This document shows positions 9,670 through 18,812 of a DNA stretch of 64,000 bases, piece after piece. Made by a program: the position numbers and the translations under genes. The stretch spans positions 186,001-250,000 of the forward strand of contig CAYNAU010000003.1 of the NCBI GenBank assembly GCA_964395715.1. The letters run 5' to 3'. Within the stretch, counting starts at the first letter, position 1, and every line of letters starts with the position of its first letter. Below the pieces are notes generated by a model. It made no database searches. It saw only the letters and a program-made list of their open reading frames with translations, and was not told where the DNA came from. Source of the stretch: Porticoccus sp964395715. GTDB lineage: Bacteria > Pseudomonadota > Gammaproteobacteria > Pseudomonadales > Porticoccaceae.

Positions 9670-10503
9670 CTAGTCATAGAGTGTTGGGATAGGCAGGCGC
9701 TTATGCTGTGTTTTCTTATAGATTTCAATAATACGCTGGGTAACTTCTTCGCTTACAGGCTTACCTTCCAGAAAGTCATCCAGCTCATCGTAAGTTACCC
9801 CCAGGGCATGTTCATCTGCTTTTTGCGGGGACAGGCACTCAAGGTCGGCAGTTGGTATTTTTTCCACCAGAACCTGCGGAGCACCAAGGTGGGCTGCCAG
9901 TTGGCGTACTTGACGTTTACTGAGTCCAAACAGTGGTGCCAGGTCACAGGCGCCATCTCCCCATTTGGTAAAAAAGCCCGTGACATTCTCAGCGGAATGG
10001 TCGGTACCCAACACGAGACCATTTAACAGACCTGCGACCTCGTATTGAATGGTCATGCGTGTGCGGGCCTTGGTATTGCCTTTCGAGAAATCAATTTTAT
10101 CTTCATCGTTTGGCAGAAGACTCTGATCACCCAGGGCACCTAGAACCTCTTCGTGTATGCCGTTGGCCCCCAGCTTGACGTTCACCGAAAGGCTCTTTGA
10201 TGGCTGGATGAAGCTAACGGCCAGTTGGGCTTCATGCTCATCGGCCTGAACTCCGTAGGGAAGCCTAATGGCAATAAACCGGAACTGTTGATGGGGATAT
10301 TCTCTGTTCAGTTCATCAATGGCCAATTGAGCGAGGCGCCCACAAGTAGTGGAGTCAATACCACCACTGATGCCGAGAACGAGAGTATTGAGTTTTGAGT
10401 CCAGTAGCACAGACTTGATAAATTCTATGCGTCTCGCTGCTTCAAAGGCCGGATCAATCTCCGGGATGACCTTCATTTCTGCTCGAATACTATCAATATC
10501 CAT
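9670..10503 (-). CDS. nadE: Ammonia-dependent NAD synthetase
   Basis: Catalyses the last step of NAD synthesis: ATP-dependent amidation of nicotinate adenine dinucleotide using ammonia, in the cytoplasm. The PP-loop ATP-binding motif SGGIDS is at residues 46-51 within LVLGISGGIDSTTCGRLAQL, and the later motifs LGTDHSAENVTGFFTKWGDG and PLFGLSKRQVRQLA are characteristic. At 277 residues it matches the short ammonia-dependent form (E. coli NadE is 275) and lacks the N-terminal glutaminase domain of the glutamine-dependent enzyme. It sits alone between pilS and bamD, all on the minus strand. ATG start at 10503. Confidence 0.95.
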   Translation of the reverse strand: MDIDSIRAEMKVIPEIDPAFEAARRIEFIKSVLLDSKLNTLVLGISGGIDSTTCGRLAQLAIDELNREYPHQQFRFIAIRLPYGVQADEHEAQLAVSFIQPSKSLSVNVKLGANGIHEEVLGALGDQSLLPNDEDKIDFSKGNTKARTRMTIQYEVAGLLNGLVLGTDHSAENVTGFFTKWGDGACDLAPLFGLSKRQVRQLAAHLGAPQVLVEKIPTADLECLSPQKADEHALGVTYDELDDFLEGKPVSEEVTQRIIEIYKKTQHKRLPIPTLYD

Positions 10504-10629
10504 CGGCCCTACTCTGAATGACTAGTGGTCTTCGAAGTTACAAGAATAACGCATTCTTATAGGAATGGGGGCTGGGGTGACAAGATCAAGCTCGCCATAT
10601 GTTTGAAAAAGCGTTGTCGATGGCCGTAA

Positions 10630-11607
10630 TTAATCAAGAATGCCCAGGGTCAGCCAGCTGATCCACTTGTTTTTCGGATTGACGCCTTCCTCACCATCTT
10701 CCCGGTAGCGCTCATTATAAATATGGCGTGTGTCGAAACGGGGTGGCTCTGGTCTGTCGTAAAGACCAAGCGTTACCTTGTTCAGCCAGGTTGGCTCCAG
10801 GTAGTGAGGGTCTTCCAGATACTTGAAGTTGCCTTCACTGTCGAGGAGAGGGTAATTGGGGTAGTTGGCCGCCAGCAGGGTAGTCGCATCTTCTGCCAGT
10901 TCATACATTTGCATCAGGTAGTAAGCCTCCGCCATTACTGCAAGCCCGTCGGGAACCGAAGGAGTTTTCTGGAAATTCTCCACGACATAACGACCACGAT
11001 TGGCGGCTGCAAGGTATGCGCCTCTCAGGAAATAATAGTTTGCCACGTGAATTTCATGGCGTGCCAGAATGTTTCTCAGGTAAACCATGCGTTTCCTGGC
11101 ATCGGGGGCATAGGGGCTTTCAGGATATCGGTTCAGGAGCTCGTTGAACGTGGCAAAGGAATTACGTGCTGTACCAGGATCCCGCTTTGTATCATCGGTG
11201 GGCACAAACTGGTCGATAAAGCCTTTGCTTTGCACAAATGAGGCCAGTCCCTTGAGGTAAAAGGCATAGTCCACATTGGGGTGTTGGGGGTGCAGACGAA
11301 TAAAACGGTCTGCTGCCGCAATGGCCGCCTCATAATCTCCCATTTTGTAATAGGCATAGATCAGCTCCAGCTGAGCCTGCTCTGCGTATTCGCCGAAGGG
11401 GTATTGGGCTTCAAGTGCCTCCAGATTGCTGATGGCTTTGTCCCAGGACCCAAAGCCGAGGTCTTTTTGGATGATGTCGTAAAAATCCCTCTCAGTGTAG
11501 TCGGCAGTGTAAGACTGCTCTTCATCTTTCTCTTTGCCTTTGTTGAGCCAGGCACAACTGCAGAGCATCAATGAGGCAAAAATCACAATGAGGGTAGGGA
11601 ATCGCAT
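10630..11607 (-). CDS. bamD: Outer-membrane assembly lipoprotein BamD
   Basis: Lipoprotein of the BAM complex, which inserts beta-barrel proteins into the outer membrane. The chosen ATG gives MRFPTLIVIFASLMLCSCAW, a signal peptide with lipobox L-C-S-C. An upstream in-frame GTG (11655) would only add a non-signal tail. The body is TPR-rich: YAEQAQLELIYAYYKMGDYE, AADRFIRLHPQHPNVDYAFY and LNRYPESPYAPDARKRM are standard BamD segments. It is about 325 residues, longer at the C-terminus than E. coli BamD (245), as in pseudomonads. It is divergent from rluD, the conserved arrangement. Confidence 0.94.
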   Translation of the reverse strand: MRFPTLIVIFASLMLCSCAWLNKGKEKDEEQSYTADYTERDFYDIIQKDLGFGSWDKAISNLEALEAQYPFGEYAEQAQLELIYAYYKMGDYEAAIAAADRFIRLHPQHPNVDYAFYLKGLASFVQSKGFIDQFVPTDDTKRDPGTARNSFATFNELLNRYPESPYAPDARKRMVYLRNILARHEIHVANYYFLRGAYLAAANRGRYVVENFQKTPSVPDGLAVMAEAYYLMQMYELAEDATTLLAANYPNYPLLDSEGNFKYLEDPHYLEPTWLNKVTLGLYDRPEPPRFDTRHIYNERYREDGEEGVNPKNKWISWLTLGILD

Positions 11608-11647
11608 GGGGAGGTAAATCCTGGTTAAGGCTGGCAAAAAGAGTTTT

Positions 11648-11675
11648 TTGTTCACGGGTGTAATGGCTGTAAGAT
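11648..11675 (+). promoter_or_regulatory. Possible sigma-70 promoter for rluD
   Basis: TTGTTC (11648-11653), a 16-base spacer and TAAGAT (11670-11675) lie 40 bases upstream of the rluD ATG in the divergent bamD/rluD region. The match to the consensus is moderate; no experimental support is available from sequence. Confidence 0.35.
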
Positions 11676-11714
11676 GGGCTATTTAACCACAGCCTGACCG
11701 GAATCAAAACCTCA

Positions 11715-12677
11715 ATGATCGAACCTATTGTGCTCAATGCCAGGGTCCCCGAACGCATGGCTGGCGCCCGCCTGGATCAGGTGGCGGCAGAGCTGTTCAG
11801 TAGTTATTCCCGCTCGCGTTTGCAGAAGTGGATCAGAGACGGTGAGCTGTTGGTGGATGGCAAATCCTGCCGTCCCAGAGATAAATTGTTTGGCGGCGAG
11901 CAGCTCTCTGTAAACGCGTTGTTGGAGCCAGAGGGGGAATGGTCGGCAGAGGCCATAGAGCTGGATATCTGCTACGAAGATGACGAAATTCTTGTTATCA
12001 ATAAGCCTCCGGGGTTGGTGGTACACCCTGCGGCTGGAAATTATCAGGGCACCTTGTTAAACGGTGTGCTTCACTATCTGCCCGCTAATGAAAATATCCC
12101 CCGTGCAGGTATTGTGCATCGATTGGATAAGGAAACTTCGGGCCTGATGGTGGTGGCAAAAACGCTGGTGGCCCACCAGTCCCTTATCAAGCAGTTGCAG
12201 GCGAGAACTGTCAGCAGGGAATATCTCGCTATTGTGCAGGGCGTTATGACCGGCGGTGGCACTGTTGATAAGCCGATCGGTCGTCACCCCCAGGCCCGCA
12301 CCAAAATGGCTGTACTGGACTTTGGTGGTAAGGAGGCTGTCAGTCACTATCGGGTCATGGAGCGTTTTCCAGGACATACCTTAATCAGGGTAAAACTGGA
12401 GACTGGTCGTACTCACCAGATACGGGTTCACATGGCAAGCATTGGCTACCCATTGGTTGGGGATTCAACCTACGGGGGACGCCTCAAGTTGCCAAAAGGT
12501 TCAACGCCAGAATTACACGACGCACTGCGAGCCTTCAAACGCCAGGCACTGCATGCCACGCAGCTGGCTCTCAGCCATCCGGTCAGTGGTGAACACATGG
12601 AATGGCAAGTCCTGCCGCCGGAGGATTTTAACCGGCTGTTGGCGGCACTGAAGACCGATGCCCGGCAAAGAGCCTAA
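11715..12677 (+). CDS. rluD: 23S rRNA pseudouridine synthase RluD
   Basis: Isomerises U1911, U1915 and U1917 in helix 69 of 23S rRNA to pseudouridine (family knowledge). An N-terminal S4 RNA-binding domain (residues 12-70, RLDQVAAELFSSYSRSRLQK) precedes the RluA-type catalytic domain with the signature HRLDKETSGLMVVAKT; the catalytic Asp is near residue 138. Other family blocks are INKPPGLVVHP, GRTHQIRVHMASIGYPLVGD and RQALHATQL. It is followed 3 bases later by pgeF, a conserved pair, and is divergent from bamD. Confidence 0.95.
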   Translation: MIEPIVLNARVPERMAGARLDQVAAELFSSYSRSRLQKWIRDGELLVDGKSCRPRDKLFGGEQLSVNALLEPEGEWSAEAIELDICYEDDEILVINKPPGLVVHPAAGNYQGTLLNGVLHYLPANENIPRAGIVHRLDKETSGLMVVAKTLVAHQSLIKQLQARTVSREYLAIVQGVMTGGGTVDKPIGRHPQARTKMAVLDFGGKEAVSHYRVMERFPGHTLIRVKLETGRTHQIRVHMASIGYPLVGDSTYGGRLKLPKGSTPELHDALRAFKRQALHATQLALSHPVSGEHMEWQVLPPEDFNRLLAALKTDARQRA

Positions 12678-12680
12678 CAG

Positions 12681-13427
12681 ATGTCGGTAATCATTCCTGA
12701 CTGGCCATGTCCTGCATCCATCCGGGCCTATGCCACCCGGCGACGAGGCGGCGTGTCCATCCCTCCGTGGAACTCACTCAACCTGGCTTATCACGTCGGA
12801 GACAACCCTATCGCCGTGCAACAAAATTGGCAGATGCTATCAGCGTTATTGCGTTTTCCTTCCACACCTCAATTACTGGAGCAGGTGCATGGTATCGATG
12901 TGGTCGATGCCATGGATAACGGTACGATACAGCGGGCTGATGGTTGCTACAGTAATCAGCAGGGTATGGTTTGTACGGTCATGACGGCAGACTGTCTGCC
13001 GATCCTGATATGCAACCGTCAGGGTACAGAAGTGGCGTCTCTGCATGCCGGGTGGCGAGGGCTGGCAGATGGGGTCATTGCCAGTGGTATTGCCCGTTTT
13101 AACAGCCCGGCGGAACAATTGATGGCCTGGTTGGGTCCTGCTATCAGCCAGGCACATTTTGAGGTGGGGGAAGACGTTTACACGGCCTTTATGAAAAATG
13201 AATTGCTGTGGGGGACTCGCCAGGAACTTGAAAGCTGCTTCCATACAACCAGGCCAGGCCACTGGCAATGTGATCTATATGCGTTGTCTCGTCTGGCGCT
13301 CAATGCGCTGGGTGTCGGGCGTATTTATGGTGGACAGTTTTGCACCTTTGCCGATTCTGATTTGTTTTACTCCTACCGTCGTGACGGACAGACAGGCCGC
13401 ATGGCCAGCTTGATCTGGATCAGTTAA
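12681..13427 (+). CDS. pgeF: Multicopper-oxidase-fold purine nucleoside phosphorylase PgeF (YfiH)
   Basis: YfiH/DUF152 family protein. Family members were called polyphenol oxidases (laccase domain) but act as purine nucleoside phosphorylase/adenosine deaminase, and E. coli PgeF has a peptidoglycan-editing role. The family blocks are present: EQVHGIDVV (His ligand), TADCLPILI (Cys ligand) and SLHAGWRGLADGVI (second His ligand), so the zinc site appears intact. YGGQFCTFAD and FYSYRRDG close the protein. Length 248 is standard. It starts 3 bases after rluD and is probably translated from the same message; clpB follows after about 70 bases. Confidence 0.93.
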   Translation: MSVIIPDWPCPASIRAYATRRRGGVSIPPWNSLNLAYHVGDNPIAVQQNWQMLSALLRFPSTPQLLEQVHGIDVVDAMDNGTIQRADGCYSNQQGMVCTVMTADCLPILICNRQGTEVASLHAGWRGLADGVIASGIARFNSPAEQLMAWLGPAISQAHFEVGEDVYTAFMKNELLWGTRQELESCFHTTRPGHWQCDLYALSRLALNALGVGRIYGGQFCTFADSDLFYSYRRDGQTGRMASLIWIS

Positions 13428-13498
13428 AACAGCCCTCATCCTTGAAATAGGTATTGCTGCCCCAATTTCCTCTGCTATAGAAACAGTTGAGGTTGGCT

Positions 13499-16144
13499 AT
13501 GCGATTTGATCGATTTACCAGTCACTTACAGAATGCGATTTCTGATGCCCAGTCTATGGCGGTGGGCAGGGACAACAGCGCCCTGGAGCCGGTCCATGTG
13601 ATGCTTTCGTTACTTGAACAGCAGGGCAGTTCACTCAAGCCCATGCTCGCTCAGGCCGGCTTCAATGTCGCGGGTTTGAAAGAAGAGTTGACACAAAAGC
13701 TCGAGCAGTTGCCGAAGATTCAAAGCCCGACGGGAGAAATATCCATCTCTCCTGATTTGGGCAGACTATTTAATCTGGCGGACAAAATTGCCCAGCAACA
13801 GGGTGACCAGTACATCTCCAGCGAAGCCTTGGTGCTTGCAGCTTTTGACGATAAAGGCGAGCTGGGCAAGTCGTTGTCGAAATTTGGTGACAAAGCCAAG
13901 TTCAAGGCGGTTGTGGAAAAAATTCGAGGGGGTGAAGCCGTGACGGACCCGGAAGCAGAGGGCAGCCGACAAGCTCTGGAAAAATACACCATTGATTTGA
14001 CTGAGCGTGCTGAACAGGGTCGTCTGGATCCTGTGATTGGGCGTGATGATGAGATTCGTCGCACCATTCAGGTACTGCAACGTCGGACCAAGAACAACCC
14101 GGTACTGATCGGTGAGCCCGGTGTGGGCAAAACTGCCATCATAGAAGGTATGGCACAGCGGGTGGTTAATGGCGAGGTGCCGGAAGGCCTGAAAGACAAG
14201 CGAATTCTTTCGCTGGACCTGGGCGCTCTATTGGCCGGAGCCAAGTTTCGAGGTGATTTTGAGGAGCGCTTAAAGGCAGTACTGAAAGAACTTTCGAAAC
14301 AGGAAGGTCGCATCATTCTGTTTATTGATGAACTCCACACCATGGTTGGCGCCGGAAAAGCCGAGGGTGCAATGGATGCGGGCAATATGCTGAAACCTGC
14401 CCTGGCCCGTGGTGAACTGCATTGTGTGGGTGCCACCACACTGGACGAGTACCGTCAGTTTATCGAGAAGGATGCTGCCTTGGAGCGCCGTTTTCAGAAG
14501 GTTCTGGTGGATGAGCCGAATGAAGAGGACACCATTGCTATTTTACGGGGCCTGAAGGAGCGCTATGAGGTACACCATGGTGTTGATATCACTGACTCCG
14601 CGATTGTGGCCGCTGCCAAGCTGTCCCAGCGTTACATCACTGACCGCCAGTTGCCCGATAAGGCTATTGACCTTGTGGATGAGGCGGCCAGTCGCATCCG
14701 CATGGAAATTGATTCCAAACCGGAGGAAATGGATCGGTTGGAGCGGCGCCTGATCCAGCTGAAAATGGAACGGGAAGCTGTGAAGAAAGAGGAGGATGAA
14801 GCCTCTCGCAAGCGGCTGGAAAAAATCGAAAAGGATATTGATGAGATTGGTAGACAATATGCCGACCTCGAAGAAATATGGAAAGCAGAAAAAGCCTCCC
14901 TGCAGGGGGCTGCTCAGATCAAGAGCGACCTGGAACAGGCGCGCATAGATATGGATGCTGCCCGTCGTGCCGGGGACCTGGCAAAAATGTCAGAGCTTCA
15001 GTACGGAAAAATACCGGAGCTGGAAAAGCAGCTAGCTTCTGCCGATGAGGTAGAGACTCGGGTAACCCACCTGTTGCGCAATAAAGTCACTGAGGAAGAA
15101 ATTGCTGAAGTCGTTTCCAAGTGGACGGGCATCCCGGTTTCAAAAATGCTGGAGGGCGAACGCGAAAAATTACTGCGAATGGAAGATGTTCTTCACAAAA
15201 GGGTAATCGGCCAGAGAGAGGCCGTGGTGGCCGTATCCAACGCCGTGCGTCGCAGCAGAGCGGGCTTGTCAGATCCCAATCGTCCCAATGGCTCCTTCCT
15301 GTTCCTGGGGCCCACCGGGGTGGGAAAAACGGAGTTGTGCAAGGCGCTGGCAGAGTTCCTGTTCGATAGTCAGGATGCCATGGTACGCATTGATATGTCT
15401 GAGTTTATGGAAAAACATTCCGTGGCCCGACTGGTGGGTGCCCCTCCCGGTTATGTGGGCTACGAAGAAGGGGGCTACCTGACAGAAGCTGTCCGCCGCA
15501 GACCCTATTCCGTGCTGTTGCTGGATGAGGTGGAAAAGGCCCATCCGGATGTTTTCAACATCCTGTTGCAGGTATTGGATGACGGGCGTCTTACCGATGG
15601 CCAAGGCCGCACCGTCGATTTTCGCAACACGGTTGTCGTCATGACATCCAACCTTGGCTCAGATCGTATACAGGCTGTGGTAGAAGATCGCTCATTCGAC
15701 ACCATTAACTTTGATGGTGGTGAGGCAGCGGAAGGTGATGACGATTCAACCACCAATGAAAACCGCTATCAGGCGATGAAAGATGCGGTGATGGAGGTGG
15801 TTACAGGCTATTTCCGCCCGGAATTCATCAACCGCATTGATGAAGTTGTAGTGTTTCATCCGCTGGGTAAAGGCCAGATTCGGGGTATTGCCGAGATTCA
15901 GCTGGGTATCCTGACGAAACGGTTGGCAGAGCGGGATCTGTCACTGGACCTTTCTGATGAGGTGATGGATAAAATCTGCGAAGCTGGCTTTGACCCGGTG
16001 TATGGGGCGCGTCCTCTTAAAAGGGCGATACAGCAGTTACTGGAAAACCCCTTGGCTCAGGAGGTGTTGGCCGGGCACTATGCGCCGGGAAATACTATCA
16101 GTGTCAGGATGTCCGGGGATGACATCGTCTTTTCTGCCACGTGA
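13499..16144 (+). CDS. clpB: Protein disaggregase ClpB
   Basis: Hexameric AAA+ disaggregase that works with DnaK to rescue aggregated proteins. The start at ATG 13499 (MRFDRFT, preceded by GAGG) matches other ClpB N-termini better than the TTG four codons upstream. The order is Clp N-domain (1-145), AAA1 with Walker A GEPGVGKT near 205, the coiled-coil middle domain (about 410-520), AAA2 with Walker A GPTGVGKT near 604, and the C-terminal D2 small domain. At 881 residues it is about 25 longer than E. coli ClpB. The extra lies in an acidic insert after GSDRIQAV (near residues 735-760). A strong terminator follows directly. Confidence 0.96.
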   Translation: MRFDRFTSHLQNAISDAQSMAVGRDNSALEPVHVMLSLLEQQGSSLKPMLAQAGFNVAGLKEELTQKLEQLPKIQSPTGEISISPDLGRLFNLADKIAQQQGDQYISSEALVLAAFDDKGELGKSLSKFGDKAKFKAVVEKIRGGEAVTDPEAEGSRQALEKYTIDLTERAEQGRLDPVIGRDDEIRRTIQVLQRRTKNNPVLIGEPGVGKTAIIEGMAQRVVNGEVPEGLKDKRILSLDLGALLAGAKFRGDFEERLKAVLKELSKQEGRIILFIDELHTMVGAGKAEGAMDAGNMLKPALARGELHCVGATTLDEYRQFIEKDAALERRFQKVLVDEPNEEDTIAILRGLKERYEVHHGVDITDSAIVAAAKLSQRYITDRQLPDKAIDLVDEAASRIRMEIDSKPEEMDRLERRLIQLKMEREAVKKEEDEASRKRLEKIEKDIDEIGRQYADLEEIWKAEKASLQGAAQIKSDLEQARIDMDAARRAGDLAKMSELQYGKIPELEKQLASADEVETRVTHLLRNKVTEEEIAEVVSKWTGIPVSKMLEGEREKLLRMEDVLHKRVIGQREAVVAVSNAVRRSRAGLSDPNRPNGSFLFLGPTGVGKTELCKALAEFLFDSQDAMVRIDMSEFMEKHSVARLVGAPPGYVGYEEGGYLTEAVRRRPYSVLLLDEVEKAHPDVFNILLQVLDDGRLTDGQGRTVDFRNTVVVMTSNLGSDRIQAVVEDRSFDTINFDGGEAAEGDDDSTTNENRYQAMKDAVMEVVTGYFRPEFINRIDEVVVFHPLGKGQIRGIAEIQLGILTKRLAERDLSLDLSDEVMDKICEAGFDPVYGARPLKRAIQQLLENPLAQEVLAGHYAPGNTISVRMSGDDIVFSAT

Positions 16145-16150
16145 TGGGCG

Positions 16151-16190
16151 AAAAAAAAGGTGGGAGGGAGAACCTTCCACCTTTTTTGTT
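16151..16190. terminator. Bidirectional rho-independent terminator between clpB and the DUF4124 gene
   Basis: A nine-base stem (GGTGGGAGG at 16159-16167 with CCTTCCACC at 16173-16181, one G-T pair) with a GAGAA loop is flanked by an A tract on the left and six Ts on the right. It can terminate clpB rightwards and the convergent gene leftwards. Confidence 0.9.
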
Positions 16191-16199
16191 ACCTGCTGA

Positions 16200-16664
16200 T
16201 TACTGACAGAATTCCTTAACCTGTTCACTGGATTTTTTCAGCCATTCCTGACGTTCTTCTTCTGTCATATACCGCTGCTCACCTTTTTCTTCATCATCAT
16301 AAAGAATACGTGTGCGGTGGGTGAGGGTGTCGAGGTTCTTTTTAGCCCGTGTGCAGTCCTCTGCTTTTCTGGCTTTTTCGGCCGCCAGTACTTCTGGGGA
16401 CTTGGGTAAAGGTGCTTTTTCAGCTTGATTGTCTTCAGTCTCTGTAGGGGCTTCTTCGTCAGATTCTGCTGTTGAATCGGTTTCTTCTGAATCAGAATTT
16501 TTTGATTTCAACTTGATCGTCTCAGGGGTCCCTTCAAGCGGTGGCTTCTCGGAATAGTGCCAGGAGCCGTTTTCATCCTGCCATTTATAAATTTTTCCGG
16601 CATGGAGCGGCAGACACAAGGCCATGGCCAGCAGTGTTCCAATCAGTTTGCTCGAAGTGCTCAT
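16200..16664 (-). CDS. DUF4124-domain periplasmic protein
   Basis: A 154-residue secreted protein. A signal peptide (KLIGTLLAMALCLPLHA, cleavage before GKIY) is followed by the DUF4124 core KIYKWQDENGSWHYSEKPP. A long acidic Glu/Asp/Ser linker comes next, then a basic C-terminal helical part with a final cysteine (EFCQ) and a second at DCTRAKK. The function of the family is not known. The linker suggests an extended periplasmic tether. It is convergent with clpB across a shared terminator and has about 400 bases of non-coding DNA upstream. Confidence 0.8.
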   Translation of the reverse strand: MSTSSKLIGTLLAMALCLPLHAGKIYKWQDENGSWHYSEKPPLEGTPETIKLKSKNSDSEETDSTAESDEEAPTETEDNQAEKAPLPKSPEVLAAEKARKAEDCTRAKKNLDTLTHRTRILYDDEEKGEQRYMTEEERQEWLKKSSEQVKEFCQ

Positions 16665-16795
16665 ATCCTTAAACCTTATAAAAGCTGTGAATCCCGGGAC
16701 ACATTTCTACTCATCATAGCGGATTTGATATCGCAATGTTGAGTACCTGCCTGCAAAAAGTAAGCAAATTTCAAGCGCCAAATATGGCTAAGCAC

Positions 16796-16824
16796 TTGAC
16801 TGATAGGGAGTAAATGAATACAGT
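16796..16824 (+). promoter_or_regulatory. Sigma-70 promoter upstream of ilvI
   Basis: TTGACT (16796-16801), an exact 17-base spacer and TACAGT (16819-16824) form a good match to TTGACA-N17-TATAAT. It lies about 250 bases before the ilvI start codon and is oriented toward it, implying a long leader. Confidence 0.6.
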
Positions 16825-16989
16825 TCGCGGCTCTGCAAGTACAGTCTATGTCCTTGCGCGCTGGGTCAACCAGCTTGCCAAGTGAACGAAAACAGCGTTC
16901 GCCGGGCATCCAGACAGGACCGTTTACCCACGGGCCTGACGCACCGAATACCACGTTTATCGTCGGTTGCGTATTTGCACTTTGCATAC

Positions 16990-17003
16990 CTGTGATGTCA
17001 CAG
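16990..17003. promoter_or_regulatory. Palindrome in the ilvI leader, possible operator
   Basis: CTGTGA-TG-TCACAG is a perfect inverted repeat with 6-base arms, located 70 bases upstream of the ilvI start and downstream of the predicted promoter. The 2-base centre is too short for a CRP site; the binding factor, if any, is unknown. Confidence 0.35.
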
Positions 17004-17072
17004 CGGTTGTCGCTTCTGTTTTTTGGCGAGCAGACCGGTGTTGTGTTTTTCGACATTTAGAGGATTTGCACA

Positions 17073-18812
17073 GTGGAACAACTGTCTGGTGGTGAAATCG
17101 TCGTCCGCGCGTTAAAAGATGCCGGCGTCAAGCATATCTGGGGTTACCCCGGCGGTGCGGCGTTGCATATCTACGATGCGCTATTCCAACAATCTGATGT
17201 ACAACATATTCTGGTCCGTCACGAACAGGCTGCTGTTCACGCGGCAGATGGCCATGCCCGATCAACCGGTGAAGTCGGTGCCGTACTGGTTACCTCGGGT
17301 CCCGGGGCAACCAATGCCATTACCGGCATCGCCACGGCTTACATGGATTCCATCCCTCTGGTGGTGATCTCCGGACAGGTTCCCTCCGCCAAGATCGGTG
17401 AGGATGCCTTCCAGGAGACCGATATGGTAGGTATTTCCCGTCCGATCGTAAAACACAGTTTCCTGGTCAAGGATCCCAGCGAAATCGCAGGGGTTATCGC
17501 AAAAGCCTTTTTCATTGCGGGATCAGGCCGGCCAGGCCCCGTTGTTGTGGATATCCCCAAGGATATTACCGACCCGAATATCAAGGTCCCGTACGAGTAT
17601 CCTGACAAGATCAAGATCCGTTCCTATCAACCCACGACCAAGGGCCATACCGGACAGATCAAACGTGCTGTCAAGACATTGCAGGCAGCCAAGCGCCCGG
17701 TTATTTACAGCGGCGGTGGTGTGGTGCTGGGTGATGCCTCAAGCCAGCTGTCAGAACTGGCTAAAATGCTCAACGCACCGGTGACCAATACCTTGATGGG
17801 CCTTGGCGCCTACCCGGGCTCAGATCGCCAGTTTCTGGGTATGCTCGGTATGCACGGGACATTCGAAGCGAACACGGCAATGCACCACGCCGATGTGATT
17901 CTGGCTGTAGGCGCGCGTTTTGATGACCGGGTCACCAATACCATCAGCAAATTCTGTCCCTCTGCCACCATCATTCATATTGATGTGGATCCCACCTCCA
18001 TTGCCAAAACAGTGTCGGCAGATATTCCCATTGTCGGTGCTTGTGATGTGATTCTGCAGGAAATGATCGATCAACTGGAGCACAGCGGCAAAACCACTGA
18101 CAAAGAAGCCATGGCAGAGTGGTGGAAGCAGATTGACGAGTGGCGTGATCGACACGGGCTGTACACACAATCCCGTTATGAGCCTAGCAGTGGCAACCTG
18201 ATCAAGCCGCAGGATGTCATTAAGGCCCTCTACAAAGTCACTGGAGGTGACGCCTTTGTGACCTCTGATGTGGGCCAGCACCAGATGTTTGCGGCACAGT
18301 ACTACCTGTTTGATAAGCCCCGTCGATGGATTAACTCCGGTGGTCTGGGAACCATGGGGTTTGGTCTGCCCGCCGCCATGGGTGTGCAGCTGGCACATCC
18401 CGAGGCGATGGTGGCCTGTGTCACCGGGGAAGGCAGCATCCAGATGTGTATTCAGGAGCTGTCGACCTGTAGCCAATACGGCCTGCCGGTGAAAATTATC
18501 AACCTCAATAACCAGGCACTGGGCATGGTGCGGCAGTGGCAGGACATGCAGTACAGCAGCCGTTATTCCTCCAGCCTCTATGAGGATTCACTGCCGGACT
18601 TTATCAAGCTGGCAGAAGCATACGGACACGTGGGCATGAAAGTGACGCACTTCGATGATCTGGAAAGCAAGATGGCAGAGTGTTTTGCGCTGAAAGATCG
18701 CGTGGTGTTCATGGATATCTATGTGGACCGTTCGGAGCACGTCTACCCCATGCAGGTGGCGCCCAACGGCTCCATGCGTGATATGTGGCTGAGCAAAACG
18801 GAGCGTACCTGA
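17073..18812 (+). CDS. ilvI: Acetolactate synthase large subunit
   Basis: Thiamine-diphosphate enzyme making 2-acetolactate or 2-aceto-2-hydroxybutyrate, the first common step of valine, leucine and isoleucine synthesis. It starts with GTG (VEQLSGGEIVVRAL). The catalytic Glu is at residue 51 (RHEQAAVHAADGHAR), and the FAD/central domain follows. The ThDP motif reads TGEGSIQM...INLNNQ, with Glu where many homologues have Asp; it should still bind the metal. The C-terminus AEAYGHVG and HVYPMQVAPNGSM is typical, and 579 residues is normal. Its stop overlaps the ilvH start (TGATG). Confidence 0.96.
   Translation: MEQLSGGEIVVRALKDAGVKHIWGYPGGAALHIYDALFQQSDVQHILVRHEQAAVHAADGHARSTGEVGAVLVTSGPGATNAITGIATAYMDSIPLVVISGQVPSAKIGEDAFQETDMVGISRPIVKHSFLVKDPSEIAGVIAKAFFIAGSGRPGPVVVDIPKDITDPNIKVPYEYPDKIKIRSYQPTTKGHTGQIKRAVKTLQAAKRPVIYSGGGVVLGDASSQLSELAKMLNAPVTNTLMGLGAYPGSDRQFLGMLGMHGTFEANTAMHHADVILAVGARFDDRVTNTISKFCPSATIIHIDVDPTSIAKTVSADIPIVGACDVILQEMIDQLEHSGKTTDKEAMAEWWKQIDEWRDRHGLYTQSRYEPSSGNLIKPQDVIKALYKVTGGDAFVTSDVGQHQMFAAQYYLFDKPRRWINSGGLGTMGFGLPAAMGVQLAHPEAMVACVTGEGSIQMCIQELSTCSQYGLPVKIINLNNQALGMVRQWQDMQYSSRYSSSLYEDSLPDFIKLAEAYGHVGMKVTHFDDLESKMAECFALKDRVVFMDIYVDRSEHVYPMQVAPNGSMRDMWLSKTERT

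Larger units (their letters stand above)
16665..17072 (+). other. Non-coding leader region of the ilvIHC operon
   Basis: About 400 bases without a convincing gene. They hold the promoter for ilvI (16796-16824), a roughly 250-base untranslated leader and a 14-base palindrome at 16990-17003. A 70-codon open frame at 16848-17060 has neither a family signature nor a run of branched-chain codons, so a classical attenuator peptide is not supported. Confidence 0.6.

Noticed and set aside
10542..10558. AAGAAT-N5-ATTCTT inverted repeat between bamD and nadE
   Set aside because: Short, AT-rich and without a T tract or a known operator match; could easily arise by chance.
16848..17060. 70-codon frame as an ilv leader peptide
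   Set aside because: Not enriched in clustered Ile, Val or Leu codons and not followed by a terminator/antiterminator pair.
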